64,000 nucleotides of DNA from Pohlia nutans (Eukaryota > Streptophyta > Bryopsida > Bryales > Mniaceae), in NCBI GenBank assembly GCA_022496805.1, contig CM040092.1:14898113-14962112 (forward strand). Direction: 5' to 3'. This document shows positions 1-12,143 of the stretch, one piece after another (position 1 is the first letter of the stretch; each line of letters starts with the position of its first letter). The translations under genes and the position numbers were made by a program. The notes under the pieces were generated by a model. The model worked only from the letters and a program-made list of their open reading frames with translations. It had not been told where the DNA came from and made no database searches.

Positions 1-444
1 AGATAGGGATTATGTCCACATCTATGCTTCTGCAGCGACATCATGAAGGTAAAAGTGAGCAATTTCTATGCCAAGTTGGTACAAAATCATTTACTACGCA
101 CGTTATTATGGCAACCTTGATTGAAACTATATCGTAATTGTACAGTCAAGTGTCATAGAAAGATGTATAGATTCAAGTCATGCCAAAGTTCATACTATAT
201 TAGAAACTTGACTGAGTAGCTCTCATGCAAATAAAATCAAAATTGCAAACACAAGGGAGAAAATTATTGCACACTGTTTTTTGTACTTTTAGTGAGATAT
301 AAACATAGTATTTACTTGTTTGATTATGCCAAAACTGCATTATAATACTTGTAAACATAAATGACAGCTCGTATGAATTTTATTTTTTTAAATTGTAAAT
401 TGAAGGGTAGAAGCTCCTTATTATTACATAAGATTTTTTTTTGT

Positions 445-1020
445 TTAACCCCTAAAGGACCACAACTATGTTTCTCTCCAATCACTCCAAAATACACCTT
501 CTCATAGAAAGACAAATAGTTTTTGATATAAAACCCTTTTGACCAATTCAACTGTAGGATATTTCAACCAACTTGAATCTGTCACAAGCTACAAAATTTT
601 CAACCGTTCAAGGTTCTTCAATAGTAAGATTATGAGCTTCAAAGTTGGTTGCACTTTCTTTTTTGGCTTGCTGCCCGAGTTTGAAACTTTCAGAAAATGC
701 CCAAAATGCAAAGTTTAGTCTCAAATTTGGTAAAATGAATTTGACAGTTTTGTATATGGGGGTATTAGCTCATTGTGTACAAAAATTTAGATGCATAGCT
801 CATTGAATGAAAATTTTCAAGAGCTGCCCGCGATTAGGTTTTTCACTTTTGCATGATTGTATCTTTTGATCTATACATCACCTATTTACAAAAATTACCA
901 TCCCATCTTCGTTACAAAGAGTAGAATCACCACGAAAAATCTCAAAAATTGAGGATCAACACCCATTCCATAATGAGCTGACCAAACTTGGAAAATCAAC
1001 CTTGGTCCTTTAGGAGTTAA
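445..1020. mobile_element. Non-autonomous element with TTAACCCCTAAAGGACC ends
   Basis: The left end reads TTAACCCCTAAAGGACC and the right end is its inverted counterpart with one mismatch (GGTCCTTTAGGAGTTAA). The interior is AT-rich with no convincing reading frame. The same ends recur at several other places in the window with different interiors (18430, 29884, 36436, 37142, 41633). No clear target-site duplication was found, so the superfamily is unknown. Confidence 0.55.
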
Positions 1021-1229
1021 GTCATGTGCCAAAATTTATTTAAATTTTTACTCTTACCATAGCCACATTATATCAAAAACAAGACTTACATCTCCATTGA
1101 GGCTAGATAAAAGTGAAATAGTAAATTAAGGGGATAAAGCAACAATGTACAAGATGAGTTCACAATTATTTCTTTTCTATTAAATTTGAAGCCTACACTT
1201 GTTGAGAATGAAGTTCGAAAACACTAATT

Positions 1230-2540
1230 GATGAAATCATAAAGTGTCAGCTACATCAAATTGTTATCTTCATACTTAGTAAACTTCGTAGGGCAACTAT
1301 TCTAGGCTTTGTTTCTAAATCTTGTTTATAATAATTCTTTATATTTGAGAGTAAATTATATAATTCCTCATATTTTTGGTACCGTCGAAAAACTCTCAAT
1401 GAAGAGAGGTGTACGGAGTTTATTACGTTGCGTTTGAACATAATGTGAAAGTCATAGATTTTTAATCGAATTTTGATGAATTTAATTAAATTATAAAATG
1501 ATATATGGGAGTTTTTGATGTCATTATTGGCATCTTTAAAAAGCTCTCGGCAAATAGGGGTGCACTAAAGTTGTTTTGTAGCTTTTGAACATAATTATGG
1601 TGTGAAATTTTTGATTTTAAAATTGAATTTTCTTACCATAAATTGAATTAAATTATAGATAAATTCTTTTTAAAAGAAAAAGCACGGGCAACACATGAGC
1701 TTAGAGAACGCATAGGAAGCACGAGGAATATAGGGAGCACGCGGGACATGTGGACATTTAGGCCAATGGCACAGCGCCACACTAGTGTGTCTAAAGAAAC
1801 AAGACCAAAATTTTGCATGAATCCATGCATAGCTTTAGATTTTAAAATTTAGTGTTAGAAATCACCTTAGTTCCTTCATTAGAGAAATAATGAGCCTCAG
1901 AGAAGGCTCCTAGGAGTATCATGCATAGTCTATTTACCCCTAAAGGACCCTTACTGTGTGTTTAGAAGAATTTCAAAAAGTGTGAAAATAAACCCCCTTG
2001 AAGTAAAACCTAATTAAAAGCAAATTAAAGTTTTTTTTATTTTACTCCAACCATATGATCTTCAAACTAACTTTAAATATGAATATTAAACCAAAATTCT
2101 TTTGCTGAAAATACACCATTAGTGACATTGTACCATCCAAAGTTGGTTGTTTTGATTTTGCTCCTAGTACCTCGGGGGCAATTTTCTCTGAGATGATTGA
2201 AACCGGTACTTTAGACTTCAATTTTGAGAGAAATAATATTGTACACTTTTGATTACATATGAGATGACCTACATTAGTGCAAAATTGGAGACAATGAGGC
2301 CAACGTGCAGTTTGAATGTTGACTTTTGTGGTTGCAAAAATTTGCTCCACAAATTTGCCCTAAATGAAAATTAGATTTGCATGTTTGTTCCAAAAATATT
2401 TATTTCAAAAAGAAATTGTGAAAAATCTTGATTAAAACTAACTTAACTTAAGTCAAGATAAGTCAAAATTTAGGAGTTTGGGTAACTCAAAAGTTAATAA
2501 GTTACCTAAGCTTCTAAATTTTGACTTGTTTTTTAGGAGT
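1230..2540. repeat. Dispersed repeat, copy 1 of 3
   Basis: About 1 kb that is recognisably the same sequence as 19050-20010; its right part also matches 6480-7170. Shared landmarks are a stretch on small-gap TTTTTGATGTCATT, a run of GGGAACAC-like words, then a CCCCTTGAAGTAAAA block. No coding capacity is evident; the short frames here are not conserved between copies. Confidence 0.6.
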
Positions 2541-3061
2541 TAATTGGAGTTGAAGGGGTAGCTTAAGTACCTAGTTTCTGATAAGTACTTTGTGTAGAAA
2601 CTAGAAAGGAAATTAATTATTTACGTGATAAGATTTACAAGCTATGTTGTCATTGTTTGTAATGACACGAGAGTATCTCTGATGATGGCTAAATAAGCTG
2701 ATGATGAGTGCATATAGGGGAAAAATCCCTCTCAATTTCCCAAGAATAATAAATTAAATGCTAAGCAAACATAGGCGACTTCTTAAATTGCACCAAGAGT
2801 GACTCTTTAAATAGCATCAAATTGTAGTATTAAGAAACTCCTTAGAGAATTCATTTAAAGTAAAATTAAAAAAAATATAACATGAAACAACAACAATAAT
2901 TTCACTGCATATGACTGTGGTGAACATGATTAGCACAAAAATAGCCTTTCATATGTTTACATTTCAAATCTTTGCCTAGAATGATGAATAAACAAGTGTG
3001 CATTGTAACATAGAATATTGTCAAAATGTTTCATTATTTAATAATGAATCAATTTTTCCAG

Positions 3062-3475
3062 GAAGAAAGCATAAAAACATAGTCATTGATGCATGATTGT
3101 GCCAATAAGTAAGTAATACAATCATGGTCATTGTTTTAGTGATAAGTGATTGTGCTACTAAGTAAGCCGTGTAACTATACAATATTATCAAAATGTGTCA
3201 CTCCTTAGTAGTGCTCAATTTTGCTAATAAACAATAACTTTAATCGTGGAATGTTGTCCTAATGCATTAGTGGTTAGTTTCTACCAAAGTACCAATAGGT
3301 GGAATATTGTCATGATATGTTAGTAGCGGATTTCTGCCAATGAGTAAGATTTCGTGGGATATTATTATATTTTATTAGTGTTTGGTTTCTATTAGTAAGC
3401 CATATATAGTGGGATATTGTTGAAATGTGTCATTGTTCGGTTTCTACCAGTAAACAAAACAAGATTTATATTATT
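3062..3475. repeat. Dispersed repeat R, copy 1
   Basis: About 410 bp of non-coding sequence repeated at 4622-5035, and again split around a transposon nest at 7680-7835 and 11185-11400. Internally it is made of degenerate words such as GGGATATTGTCATAATGTGTTAG, so it may itself be an old tandem array. Confidence 0.7.
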
Positions 3476-3710
3476 CAAATATTGTATGATTAAATTATGA
3501 ATTTTTAGAGATTTCCTTATATATTCTTCACTCAAGCTATTGACTTTGTAATTTTTCAACTATTTTACATTTATCCAACTCAAATATCTATTTTTAGCAT
3601 ATCCACGAAAAATGGAATAGTGACAAGAATGGAAAAGCCCCATCGATGGAACATAAGATTTGGGGAGGATTTGAGAATAACAAGTAATAGTTGGACCGTC
3701 TATTCTGATA

Positions 3711-3789
3711 CTCTCTCTGTCCCAAATAGAAACGCGGATATCCACTCTACAGCACAAAAAAAACACGATTTCATTTTGGGATAGAGGGA
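3711..3789. mobile_element. Stowaway-like MITE (79 bp)
   Basis: Follows TA. Ends are CTCTCTCTGTCCCAAATAGA and, inverted, TTTTGGGATAGAGGGA. The CTCCCTC(C/T)GT(C/T)CC-type end next to TA is typical of plant Tc1/mariner-derived Stowaway MITEs. The right TA is not preserved. Confidence 0.5.
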
Positions 3790-3867
3790 ATTGTTTAGAT
3801 CTGTTGGTTCTTACATCAATTTCAAGAATCCAAACCAATTAGAACATGATACATATCATTTTTCATA

Positions 3868-4006
3868 CTCCCTCTATTCCGAAACAAAAACACCTTTGTG
3901 ACATACAAATTAATGAAGAAATATGAAGACATAGAGAATACAAATACATGATAAAATATAAATAAATTAAGAAATCAAAGGTGCTTTCTATTTTGAAATA
4001 GAGGGA
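3868..4006. mobile_element. Stowaway-like MITE (139 bp)
   Basis: Follows TA at 3866-3867. Left end CTCCCTCTATTCCGAAAC and interior CACCTTTG face CAAAGGTG and TTTTGAAATAGAGGGA at the right end. It is non-coding, and the terminal inverted repeats have diverged. Confidence 0.6.
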
Positions 4007-4621
4007 AAAAGAATTTATCAATTTTATTTTTATTTTTCTCAAGGATTAAAAATTGTGCCAATATTGATCAGTCAATTTGTAACTAGACGTTGATTATCCC
4101 CATTCATTGCGTAGTAGACAAGAGGCTTGTTTGGCAAGTTACACCAATCCCGCAACGATGGGAGAGTCCTTATTGGGAACTTTCAAACTACTATACAAAC
4201 TTCCCTTCTTGTGGCATTTAACCAAAAGGGAAAATCATTGTCTCCACACATGTGGTGCCACATACTCATCACTGGTATGATGGCATTTGTCCTTTCTATT
4301 CTTTTCCTTTTAAAGACTATTTTAGATGGCAAACCTAATAAGGAATTTGGTGATTGTACATAATAATCGTCTAGCATTTTTTCTTAATACTCCCATTGTC
4401 CTAGAATAGACGATTTGATATAATATGTTTTACTAATTTAACATATATATATGGTAGTTTAGTAACATGATTAATACTAACACAATTAAAGAAAGTCTAA
4501 TGTGTTTACTATTATCAAATAAACAAAAATAATTGGTGGATCTTGTCTTCATTTTGAAAAACAAGGATTCCAAAGTACTAGTTAGAATATGTATTATTCG
4601 TATATTGTATGACTAAGTTAT

Positions 4622-5035
4622 GAAGCAAGCATAAAAACACAGTCATTGATGCATGATTGTCAAAATAAATAAGTAATACAACCGTGGTCACTGTTTTAGT
4701 GATAAGTAATTGTGCTACTAAGTAAGTTGTGTAACCATACAATATTGTCAAAATGTGTCATTGCTCAATAGTGCTTAATTTTGCTAATAAGCGATAACTT
4801 TAATTGTGGAATATTGTCCTAATGCATTAGTGATTAGTTTCTATCAGAGTACCAATAGGTGGAAAATTGTCATAATGTGTTAGTAGCCAATTTCTGCCCA
4901 TAAGTAAGATTTATTGGGATATTGTCGTAATGTGATAGTGTCTCGTTTCTACTAGCAAGCCATATTTAGTAAGATATTGTTGTAATGTGTCAATGTTTGG
5001 TTTCTACCTGTAAACAAAACAAGATTTCGTAGGAT
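4622..5035. repeat. Dispersed repeat R, copy 2
   Basis: Direct copy of 3062-3475, about 1.56 kb away. Part of it (about 4857-4960) reappears inverted at 5612-5710. No coding capacity is seen. Confidence 0.7.
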
Positions 5036-5269
5036 ATTATAGATCGCCAGTTGAAATCTTGTTCAATGTGACATGTCGTTAATGACTAAATGTCTGTATG
5101 ACATGTCTTTAATGATTAAATGTCTATATGACTTGTCTTTAGTAACTCAAACTCAATTATGAGTCACTAGAGACAAGTCACAATGGACATTTAGTCATTA
5201 ATCCTAAATGGTCCAACGGACATTTAGTTATTAATCCTTAAAGGTCTAGAGAGCCCGTTCCAATCAATA

Positions 5270-5880
5270 TTATACAACAATATACTATTGTATTTGGCAT
5301 GGTTTTACACCTCATATGGGTTTAAGATCAAAAGTGAAGTTGAAATTCTCAATTCTGGAACTTTTTACTTCCAACAAATGCCAAATATACGCCAATGTAT
5401 CTACTATCACCCTAAGAACGTGAGGACACGCTGTTGACCATCACGGGCGGAGCTGGGGTGTTCCAAGAGCTAAGGGCGTGATTCACCTCTACAACATCAC
5501 GCCCTTCAAGCTCTTCTACACGTTCCATGTTCGTGGCGTCCCCAAATTGCCCTCCATTCTTACTTCCTCTCTTGAGCAGCCCTCTGAGTATGTTACTGAA
5601 TATGGCATACAAGCAGAAACGAGACACTATCACATTACGACAATATCCCAATAAATCTTACTTATGGGTAGAAATTGGCTACTAACACATTATGACAATA
5701 TTCTATTGTATTGGGCATGGTTCTACACCTTATATGGGTTTAAGATCAAAAGTGAAGTTGAAATTCATGTCAACATGATTTAAATGAACTTTTACGATCT
5801 CAATTCTGGAACTATTTACTTACAGCAAATGGCAAATATACGCCAACGTATCTACTATCCCCCTGAGAACATGATTAGGC
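5270..5880. repeat. Direct repeat flanking a GC-richer insert
   Basis: The stretch 5270-5420 (landmark GGGTTTAAGATCAAAAGTGA) is repeated at 5700-5880. Between the copies lie a GC-richer piece of unknown origin (about 5415-5600) and an inverted piece of repeat R. A minus-strand frame of 79 codons crosses the GC-rich piece, but I recognise no protein in it. Confidence 0.5.
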
Positions 5881-5976
5881 CGATAGTGGGTTGAGAGTGA
5901 TCGAGGAGTTGAGAGCGAGTGTGTTTAGTATGTGATTGGAGAATATTCATAGCAAGCAGATCACACAACTTACGCA

Positions 5977-6195
5977 ATGCTGGTTGCAGCAGCAGCGCCT
6001 TCACTTCCGATGCTTGTTGCAGCTAGGCCTCTCATCCCACCCCCTCTTCTCCTGCACACTCTCGTAGCATTTGCAGAATTATTTGATAGGCTCTCCGATC
6101 CGTCACAACAAGGTCGCAAGCTTGACGGCAAGGCTCAAAAGATTCGAGTGGCGTCGTCACCATGGAGTCGAGTGCCAAAGCGGGCAAAGTATCCC
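5977..6195 (+). CDS. Possible lone first exon, unknown protein
   Basis: The ATG at 5977 opens a frame rich in Ala, Leu and Pro, then in basic residues (SSPWSRVPKRAKYP). A strong donor-like GTGAGT follows at 6196. The stretch is GC-richer than its AT-rich surroundings, as an exon or a captured gene piece would be. The frame continues into the intron-like sequence to a stop at 6258. I found no matching second exon, so it may be a gene fragment rather than a live gene. The family is not recognised. Confidence 0.2.
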
Positions 6196-6479
6196 GTGAG
6201 TGTATTGATCTTGTTTTCTTCTGATGTTGATAAGTGCATGTATGTGACGAATTGTTAGAATTGTCCGTTGCTGTTCTCTTCTGGAGCTCTCTGAAGAAAA
6301 TCGCTTATTGGGTGTTTGGCTTGTTTTTTTGTAGTCTTTTCAGTTCTTGTTAACTCTTAAAAGACATGGTAAGTCTGAGGGGCTTAGTTTTGAGGTAATA
6401 ACTCTACGAACTTTAGAAATAGTCCACCAAAAATGTGGGAATTGTTCCATTAAAAAGGTAATGAAATTGCGGTTAAGAG

Positions 6480-7170
6480 CTATACATGTATAGCTTTAGA
6501 TTTTCAAGATTTAGCGTTAGAGTATACTTTCATTTCTTTATTAGGGAAATAATGAGCCTTAGAGAAGGCCCTAGGGAATATCGTGTTTTGTTTGTTAACT
6601 CTCAAGGACCTTCACTACTTATTTTGAAGAAATCCAAAAACTGTAAAAATGAACCCCTTGAAGTAAAATGTGATTTAAAAAAAGCAAATCTAAGTCTTTT
6701 TACTTCACTCCAATTGTAAGAAGTTCAATCTAACTTTGAACATTAGTAATAAACCAAAATCAAACCATTGAAAGTTTAGATTATACCATTTTAAGTTTGT
6801 TGATTTTGATTTTGTTTCCTTCAATTTGGGTGAATTTTTTCTCTAAGATTTCAATACTTTAGACCTAAGTCTTGAAAGAAGTAATATTGTACTTCAATTA
6901 CTTGTTTGATTACATATGAGATGACCTACATTAGTACAAATTTGAAGAGGAAGAGGTTATTGAGTCCATTATGTATTTGTCCTGCCCAACATTAGAATTT
7001 TGACCTTTCTGGGTGTATAATTTTTGATCGCTAAATATGCCCTTGGTGAAAATTAGATTTACATGTTTGTACCAAAAATACCTATTACCATTTGAAAGAA
7101 ATTGTGAGAAATCTTGATTAAACTAACTTTATAAAGAGTTATCCAAACTCCCAAATTTTAACAGGGTAAT
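6480..7170. repeat. Dispersed repeat, copy 2 of 3
   Basis: Matches the right part of 1230-2540: the same AATAATGAGCC block, an AAGGACCTTCACT block and the CCTTGAAGTAAAA block follow in the same order. Diverged and non-coding. Confidence 0.55.
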
Positions 7171-7679
7171 TAAGGGATTAATTGAGGTGATGGAATAGGT
7201 GAAGTACGTAGTTTTGACAAGTACCTTGTGTGGAAATTAACAACGACCATGATTGTTTACAGGATAATATTTACAAGGTACGTTCTTATCTCTAATGACA
7301 TGAAAGCACTTTTGCAAACAATATGATGGCTAATTAAGTTGATGTTGAATGCATGTAGGGGAATAACCTCTCTTCATTTTTCAAAGCATTAATTTATATG
7401 TTAACAATAGTGACTTCGTAGATTGCACCAAGACTGACTCTTTAAATACCACCAAATTTCATTAGTATAAACTCCTTGGTGAATTATCTTTAAATAAAAA
7501 AATTCAACACTAACGATAACTTCATTGCATATGACTTTAGTAAACATGATTAGCATAAAATAGCCTTTCACTAGTTGAGATTTCAAATCTTCGCTTTGAG
7601 TAAAAAGTAAACAAGTGCACAATGTAACTGTAGGAAATTGTCAAAATGCTTCATTGTTTAATAATGGATCAATTGTGCT

Positions 7680-7835
7680 AGTACGCAAGAATTAAGTCAT
7701 AATCATTGTTCAATAATGAATGATTGTGCCAATAAATAAGTAGTACAATTGTTATCATTGTTTTAGTGACAAGGAATTGTGCTAGTAAGCAAGTAGTGGA
7801 ACTATGTAATATTGTCAAAGTGTGTCACTATTAAT
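7680..7835. repeat. Dispersed repeat R, copy 3, left part
   Basis: Matches the left part of copies 1 and 2. It stops at 7835 where a nest of transposons begins, and the missing part resumes at 11185. This is the outermost layer of the nest. Confidence 0.65.
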
Positions 7836-7837
7836 TA

Positions 7838-8137
7838 CCCCCTCCGTTTCGTAATAAGAGTCCACTTTTTCTTGGCATGTTTTTTCCTAGTTTTTGTCCT
7901 ATGTTTTACACTTTAGACTCATGTGAGCATTGTCCTCTTCAAACAGGGTGAACAATGAGAGTGACACAAAAGCTTCATATTACTATTTAATGAATATTGA
8001 GATAATTTTTTTCATTTTTTGAGTCCATTTTTTCATTTTTTGAGTCCATTTTTTGAATATTGAGATATTTTTTTTGGTAAAAGAAATGTGAAATTGAAAC
8101 TTACCAAAAAGATAGATTTTTATTATGAAGAAGAAGT
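7838..8137. mobile_element. Stowaway-like MITE, interrupted by a CACTA element
   Basis: Follows TA (7836-7837) and starts CCCCCTCCGTTTCGTAATAA. It ends with the inverted, decayed TTTTTATTATGAAGAAG. If the CACTA insertion is removed in the mind, the next host bases are TA followed by the remainder of repeat R, giving TA on both sides. About 300 bp, non-coding. Confidence 0.55.
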
Positions 8138-9057
8138 CACTACAAGAATCAAAATATCATAGCAAAGGTGGGACTACCCGGTCTTTTGTTGATATCAAAC
8201 CAAAATTCCCCAACGTATTCGACCTTCCCACATCTGACAATCATTGCTTTTAGCAACTGAATTAACAATTAGCAAGTCCTGCCTTTTTTTTTAATTATTT
8301 ATTGCATTTTTTGTGATATACTTGTCATTATCAGTTCAGAATATTGTATGGTATAATGTATGCTTCTTATAGCATTCTGTATGGGGCCTCTATACAATTT
8401 ATTTGGTTATTGGATGATTAAGATACACCCCATTAAAAAATAGCTAACTTCCAAAAAGATTAGAGAGGAAATTTATTGTCGTTTTTTTTCATTCAGGGCG
8501 GAGCTATCCACAGTGTCAAGCGGCTTACTCAAAAGTCACACCAGTCATAACATTCATTAGCCTTCAAGTCCACTACCTTTCCTTCATGTTCTTTACTCAT
8601 CACTTTGAGCCTCCACTTGTCCACTTAGCTATTGATGAAGTATTGCTGGGTGTGGAATATTCTACACCATCTACTGTAGAGCCAAGGCAAGGACAGTGCA
8701 TGCTACTGAATGGTATGGTGAGGGTTACTAGATTCATGTATTACTCGTGTTAGTGCAAACTTTAGCATTGTCAATATTACAAATCAAGCATGATGATTAG
8801 AGTTTTGTGCACATTTCCTTAGTTCTTTTATAGCGTGCATGTAGTGTTATGGAAATTGAAATGAATATATGTTTTTGGCACACAAGGTCAGTTCTACTTT
8901 TAAAGCATGCTTTTATGCCTATTTAAAAAAAAAGTTCGGACAATTATTCTCCGATATTCTATTCAATTATGGACGTGATGATTAGTAGTTTGCAATTGTC
9001 AAAGGCCCTACAGAATGAGGTCCTAAATCCCACATTTGATTTGAATCAAGCCATGTA

Positions 9058-10731
9058 CAGTACCCGGCAAGAGAGATATGGACACAGGCATTTTCGAACC
9101 AGGACCCTGTGAAGACTCTAAAATTTGAAATGCTGTAACTCATTCAAAAATACATGAAATTGAGAACCGTAAAGTGCAATGGAAAGCTTAGAGAGACTAC
9201 TTTCAAAATGTAGAATATATCATGTTGAAAAATACAAAATATACAGCAATTTGGATAATCTCTGGACTGCTGTCTACCATCTACTACTACCACCTTGAGC
9301 ATCAATAACAGCCTTCATCCTGTAAGGCATTGTGGATATGAGTGTATCAAGCACATCTCTAGAGACTCCATTCCATTCACGTTCAATGGCAGAGGCCATT
9401 TGATCCCGATCTCGTGGCCGATGCTTGTTTTGAACTTGGTCTTTTACAATCTTCCATAGATTCTCTATGGGGTTCAGATCTGGGGAGTTAGGCGGCCAGT
9501 TTAATTTCGCCATGCTTTGAGCTTCTCTCCACCTATTAGATAGAGAACTACGATGGACTGGAGCACCATCCTCCATGAGACTCATGTCATTTGAACGATC
9601 ATGGAGGGAATAAAAGGAAAATAATGCTCCCTCGTACACAATGTTCACAAAGTCAGCAGCAGTTCTTCTACCTGTAGGGATTATGACTATAGGAGACTTA
9701 TGATAGCCACTAAAAGCACCCCAAATCATAATGGAAACACGACCCGACTTAAAACTTGGGCATAAGCAATCCCATGCGTACCTCTCGTTAACTTGACGCC
9801 AAACTCGTACCAACCGTGAATGCTTGCCAACCTCAAAGGAAGATTCGTCTGTCCATATGACATTCTTCCAATCCTCTTCACTCCAATGTGCATGAGCTTG
9901 AGCAAAAGCAAGCCTTTGTGCCTTGTGTGCTTTACTAAGAAAAGGCTTTTTGATTGCAACACGATTGTTGAAGCCAAGAGCCCGAATATATCGCCTCAAC
10001 GTACGAATGCAAACCTTTGTTGTCATTTGAGCTTGAATTGCAGCAATAGGTGCACGACGATCACGAAGTATGAGATGTTTCAGTTGTCGCTTGTCACGCA
10101 CACCAAGCTTACATCTTGCACCTGTAGGCTTTGGAGAAACAACGGTACCACGAAGCTGAAACCGCTTCAAAAGAGCAGAAACAGTTTGACGTGCTATGCC
10201 TAATTGACGTCCGATTTGAGCACCAGAGATTCCTGCTTCATGCAAACCAACAATCCGACCCTTCTCTTCTGTTGTGAGATTCCTCAACTTCATTGCAAAC
10301 AAACAGCTAGCTACCAACTCTCTTTAAAATGTCACAATTCTACTTAAAAGAGGACACTCAACTAAACTCCCTATGTCACCTTCTCTCTTTACTGATTTGT
10401 CTTAGAGATATGTCATGGTGCATATACACAAGAGGGTTGTGCATATCTAAGTCGAAATGTGAACATGTACGTTGACATGTGTGTCTCAGATAAGAACAAT
10501 CACAGTTGCAGATTAACATCAAAACAACACATGTTCAATTTATCCTTGATTGATCATTAAGGCAATGCAATTAAATTAGTTTAACCTTTGATACTTGGAA
10601 ACAACACCTATATGTAGCTGCTCCTAGAGCCCCGTGCAATTTTATGAGAAACATAATTTTTGGCATCCACCTGAAGTTCACCCTGTTTTTGGCATTCTGC
10701 AAGTTGTCCATATCTCTCTTGCCGGGTACTG
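9058..10731 (-). mobile_element. Complete Tc1-like transposon (1,674 bp)
   Basis: The 27-bp terminal inverted repeats at 9058-9084 and 10705-10731 are identical; they begin CAGTACCCGGCAAGAGAG. Each end is flanked by TA (9056-9057 and 10732-10733), the hallmark target duplication of the Tc1/mariner superfamily. An intact transposase frame lies inside on the minus strand. Perfect ends plus an open frame suggest a fairly recent insertion, possibly still active. It sits within the CACTA element at 8138-11181. Confidence 0.93.
9274..10317 (-). CDS. Tc1-like DD34E transposase
   Basis: A 347-residue protein, the usual length for Tc1 transposases. Residues about 10-115 form a bipartite helix-turn-helix DNA-binding region (TTEEKGRIVGLHEAG, then IGRQLGIARQTVSALLKRF). 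The catalytic triad is visible: D157 in WTDESS, D250 in MEDGAPVHRS and E285 in SPDLNPIENLW. There are 34 residues between the last two, hence DD34E. The family cuts and pastes at TA sites. There is no stop or frameshift. Translation could start at Met1 or Met9; Met9 (MKLRNLTTEEKG) looks more like relatives. Plant mariner-like transposases are typically DD39D, so a DD34E protein in plant-like DNA is unusual and could point to horizontal transfer (inference). Related broken sequence lies at 13427-13774. Confidence 0.93.
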   Translation of the reverse strand: MVASCLFAMKLRNLTTEEKGRIVGLHEAGISGAQIGRQLGIARQTVSALLKRFQLRGTVVSPKPTGARCKLGVRDKRQLKHLILRDRRAPIAAIQAQMTTKVCIRTLRRYIRALGFNNRVAIKKPFLSKAHKAQRLAFAQAHAHWSEEDWKNVIWTDESSFEVGKHSRLVRVWRQVNERYAWDCLCPSFKSGRVSIMIWGAFSGYHKSPIVIIPTGRRTAADFVNIVYEGALFSFYSLHDRSNDMSLMEDGAPVHRSSLSNRWREAQSMAKLNWPPNSPDLNPIENLWKIVKDQVQNKHRPRDRDQMASAIEREWNGVSRDVLDTLISTMPYRMKAVIDAQGGSSRW

Positions 10732-11184
10732 TACAGTATAGTGTAAAGAGGCCCATACACACACATAGGTGTGAACACATTTGTATTAAAAGAGATGTGT
10801 TGTTTTGAATAAATAAGTTAAAAGGTATTTACTTCACATACTGCCGGTTGTTATTTTTTTTTTAACAGAAAGGTCAATATGGGTTCCCGAGAATTTAGGT
10901 TGAGAGGAAAAAATCACCTTTCCAAGTCTATGATTGGATGAAATTTGTGTTGGATGAGATGTCAAATCCACGATGGATGACCACAAGCGTTACAAAACCA
11001 TTTTTCCATTTGCTTAGTAAGCTGTAATTGACAAGAAAAAGGACACAGTACCAAACTTTATGTCAATCACAAGCTACTAAAGGGTTGGGACTATAAATGT
11101 CAATGTCTTTCATGAAAATTGACATAAAATTGGTGAAAACTGACAGTTTTGTGTCAAATAGGGCCTAGAATTCTTATAGTGAGT

Positions 11185-11400
11185 AATGCTTGATTTTCCT
11201 AATAAAGAACAACTTTAATCATGGGATATTGTCACAACGTATGAGTGGTTAGTTTCTACTAGTAGGTGGGATATTGTTTTAATGTGTTAGTTGTGACCAA
11301 GAAACAATCGTGGGATATTATCATAATTTCTTAATGTCATGGAATGTTGTCTTAATGACAGTGTCTGTTTTTACCAAATAAACAAATTATGGGAGGTTTG
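11185..11400. repeat. Dispersed repeat R, copy 3, right part
   Basis: Resumes repeat R after the transposon nest, with the words CAACTTTAATCATGGGATATTGTC in the same order as at 3235 and 4795. It confirms that everything in 7838-11184 is inserted material. Confidence 0.6.
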
Positions 11401-12054
11401 TCACCTTTCAATAAAAATGTGCACTGCATACTAAAACCAAGTCAGCATTGGAGCTTTCATTTGTGTAAGATTAGTTAAGTAGGTTCCACAACGAACATAC
11501 TATTAGATTCTTCAAATGTTTTATCAATATATTTAGTTTTGTAAATAATCAATGAAAAATTAAAATTAGCCCAAGATTTTAACGAATACGTACAAATGCA
11601 TTTACGAAAGTATGCAATGTTTATAAGAATCTCAACAATATTTATAAAAAAGCATTTGTGAATTATAAAAAAGTGAATTCCAAAACCTTCAGTTTTATAT
11701 TTGAAAATAATTAAACTATTCAATTTCAAAAAACACTATTTTATAATAATAATTAAAAAAATTGAATAAATTATATCATATTAATAATAAGAATATTTTT
11801 CTAAATGATTAGGGATGAATGAGGTGTCAATATGCATGACAATGTTTATGATTATTTACAACATCACTCTAAATATCAAATCAAGTTTTTCAACAAATAC
11901 AAAGCATTTCCTAATACAATCCTTTGATCTACAAGTGTTATCTTGATTTCCATCAATTTTTGAACTTCTAATTTATTTATTTTCTATAACCATCTTCAAA
12001 AAACAAGAATCTACCGTTTTCATTGGATTACAATAGTTATAACATTTATCACAT

Positions 12055-12055
<1 letters not shown>
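11400..12055. other. AT-rich gap, nothing recognised
   Basis: Very AT-rich sequence. The short minus-strand frames here consist mostly of Ile, Lys, Phe and Asn as expected from base composition. I see no gene, RNA or element end. Confidence 0.5.

Positions 12056-12056
<1 letters not shown>

Positions 12057-12136
<80 letters not shown>
12057..12136. repeat. (AT)n microsatellite
   Basis: About 80 bp of uninterrupted AT dinucleotides, followed by ACACACAA and more TA. A site prone to slippage and cruciform formation. Confidence 0.97.

Positions 12137-12143
<7 letters not shown>

Larger units (their letters stand above)
8138..11181. mobile_element. CACTA-type element, 3.04 kb, non-autonomous
   Basis: Starts CACTACAAGAATC and ends GAATTCTTATAGTG. 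The ends are inverted repeats with few mismatches and carry the CACTA signature. The three bases before (8135-8137) and after (11182-11184) are both AGT, the 3-bp target duplication expected of CACTA/EnSpm elements. I see no CACTA transposase inside. The only protein-coding cargo is a Tc1-like element that inserted later. The stretches 8160-9055 and 10734-11160 hold no gene I can support. Confidence 0.75.

Noticed and set aside
4390..4570. Possible further Stowaway-like MITE starting CTCCCATTGTCCTAGAATAG
   Set aside because: The right end cannot be matched convincingly.
9820..10203. Plus-strand frame opposite the transposase
   Set aside because: Antisense shadow of the Tc1 transposase gene.
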